Part shown: in pieces, positions 4,956-6,176 of the stretch
Layout of the letters: the number at the start of each line of letters is the position of its first letter
How positions within the stretch are numbered: position 1 is the first letter of the stretch
Source: Polyangiaceae bacterium
Lineage (GTDB): Bacteria; Myxococcota_A; Polyangia; Polyangiales; Polyangiaceae
Direction: 5' to 3'
Length of the DNA: 6,176 nucleotides
Assembly: GCA_025934595.1 (NCBI GenBank)
Contig: JAICXU010000216.1
Location: 1-6,176, forward strand
Notes under the pieces: model-generated
Seen by the model: the letters and a program-made list of their open reading frames with translations, nothing else
Databases searched by the model: none
What the model was told of the DNA's origin: nothing
Translations under genes and position numbers: made by a program

Positions 4956-6176
4956 GTGAATGCGGGGTCGGCGGAGCTCCTGGCCGGTGACCGCCTGCTC
5001 GACCGCTATGTGATCCTCGATCGCGTGGGCGGGGGCGGTATGGCCTCGATCTATCGTGCGATGGACGAGCGCCTCGATCGCGTCGTCTGCGTGAAGCTCC
5101 TGCATCTCGAGCTCGAGGGATCGGGGAGCACGAGCGGCCGCGGCGTCTATCAAGCGACGTACACGCATTTTCAGAAAGAGGCGCTCGCGCTCTCGAAGCT
5201 CCGCCACCCGAACACGCTGCGCATTTACGACTTCGGCTACTTGCCCGACTCGAAGCGTCCGTTCCAAATCTCGGAATTTCTCGAAGGCGGAACCCTCGAA
5301 GAGCAAGTGAAGGCGCGTGGCGCTCTTCCGCGCGCGGAAGTGTCCGCCATCCTCGAGCGCATTTGCGGCGCGGTCGACGAAGCGCACGCGCACTCCATCA
5401 TTCACCGCGACATCAAGCCGTCGAACATCATCTTCGGAAAAGTCGGTGATCAAATGCTGCCGAAGCTCGCCGACTTCGGCATCGCGCACTCGAACTTGAA
5501 GAAGCAGAAACCGGTCGCCACGGACGACGACGACGAGCCCACCGTGAGCACGATCGCCCTATTTTCCCCGCGTTGGGCCGCGCCCGAGCAGCTCGCGGGC
5601 GCGAAGCAAGGCCCGGCCACCGACGTCTACGCGCTCGGACTCACGACGTTCTTCATGCTCGCGGGGCATCCGCTCTTCGAAGGTCACGACGTGCGCGAGA
5701 CCTTCACGCGACGCATCAAGGGCGACGAGCTCGTCGGCAGCTTGCTCGCGGCAAAACGCTTCGACGCTCCTCTCGCGGACGTTCTCTTGAAGACGATGGC
5801 CGCTTCGCCGGACATGCGCCACGCGACACCGAGAGCGTTCTTCGAGGCGATGCGCGATCCTCTCGCGGGAAACGTTTCGAGCAGTCGCCTTCCTGCGCCG
5901 AATCCGCCGCCCGGCAAGCCGCGGTCGGCGCGCGAGCTTCCGCCCTCCCAACCGACCTCGTCGCCGAACGCGGCTCTCGAAGGCATGCACGGCTTCGTCG
6001 GGCGAACGCGGCGTGTCGACGTGCAGGAAAAAATCGATCTCTCTTTCGCTGGACCGAAAGGCGACGCGGTGCGCTTTCGCGTGTCGGTGGTGCCGGCGCG
6101 CGATCGCGAGATCCGTCTCAACATCAAAGGTCTCAACTGCTTCGTGCGCCAATCCGGCCGGCCCACGCCCGCGATC
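4956..6176 (+). CDS. Hanks-type Ser/Thr protein kinase, N-terminal 407 residues (3' end outside the window)
   Basis: The frame is open without a stop to the window edge. Kinase subdomains are all present: glycine loop GGGGMASIY (25-33), ATP-anchoring K47 in VCVKLL, helix-C E75 in FQKEALALSKLRHPN, catalytic HRDIKPSN (150-157, D152), DFG (173-175), APE (209-211) and DVYALG (223-228). Catalytic activity is therefore expected. A Gly/Ser-rich insert (54-64) separates K47 from helix C. The activation segment has an unusual acidic run, TDDDDEPT (189-196), before SPRWAAPE. A Pro/Ser-rich linker (about 309-338) leads into a beta-rich, unrecognised region (346-407) containing RFRVSVVPARDREIRLNIKG. No transmembrane segment is seen so far. 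GTG 4956 is the first start after an in-frame TAG (4950-4952); the ribosome-binding site is poor. Targets unknown; the family regulates development and stress in myxobacteria. Confidence 0.92.
   Translation, partial: MNAGSAELLAGDRLLDRYVILDRVGGGGMASIYRAMDERLDRVVCVKLLHLELEGSGSTSGRGVYQATYTHFQKEALALSKLRHPNTLRIYDFGYLPDSKRPFQISEFLEGGTLEEQVKARGALPRAEVSAILERICGAVDEAHAHSIIHRDIKPSNIIFGKVGDQMLPKLADFGIAHSNLKKQKPVATDDDDEPTVSTIALFSPRWAAPEQLAGAKQGPATDVYALGLTTFFMLAGHPLFEGHDVRETFTRRIKGDELVGSLLAAKRFDAPLADVLLKTMAASPDMRHATPRAFFEAMRDPLAGNVSSSRLPAPNPPPGKPRSARELPPSQPTSSPNAALEGMHGFVGRTRRVDVQEKIDLSFAGPKGDAVRFRVSVVPARDREIRLNIKGLNCFVRQSGRPTPAI

Noticed and set aside
5559..6152. Minus-strand open frames of about 160-200 codons across the kinase gene
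   Set aside because: They are shadow frames. The plus-strand frame holds intact kinase motifs without a stop.

Overview
The window is GC-rich and densely coded. It most likely comes from a myxobacterium-like member of the Myxococcota (a Polyangia-type genome). This is an inference from gene style: a lipoprotein with a Gly/Ser/Pro/Asp linker and a Cys-rich module, other Cys-rich secreted-type fragments, a roadblock/LC7-like small protein, and a Hanks-type Ser/Thr kinase with a long low-complexity juxta-domain. No rRNA, tRNA, CRISPR array, insertion sequence or obvious phage gene was seen, and no marker gene fixes the species.

Left part, plus strand (1-1056): the 3' end of a Cys-rich protein gene is followed by a 73-codon Cys-rich ORF that lacks a signal peptide and looks like a C-terminal domain without its front. 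Next come a 70-aa, very hydrophobic membrane protein and a 117-aa roadblock/LC7-like protein. The last gene converges on the next one with only three bases between the two stop codons.

Middle, minus strand (1060-2979): a single large gene encodes a predicted exported lipoprotein of about 639 aa with a signal peptide, a low-complexity linker, a nine-Cys module and a large, mainly helical C-terminal domain. I infer an alpha/alpha-toroid fold; its function is unknown. It is read from a 128-bp divergent intergenic region that carries a perfect TATAAT box and a small inverted repeat.

Right part, plus strand (3108-6176): a 350-aa protein joins an SprT-like zinc metalloprotease motif to a DUF2786 region. 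It overlaps by ATGA with a 232-aa AlkA-like 3-methyladenine DNA glycosylase, so the two are almost certainly translationally coupled and form a plausible DNA-damage (alkylation / DNA-protein crosslink) repair pair. After a 100-bp gap with a weak sigma-54-like element, a Ser/Thr protein kinase gene begins with GTG and runs off the end of the window; its first 407 residues hold a complete, apparently active kinase domain. The metalloprotease-glycosylase couple is the most interesting biology here. The rest looks like ordinary myxobacterial chromosome.
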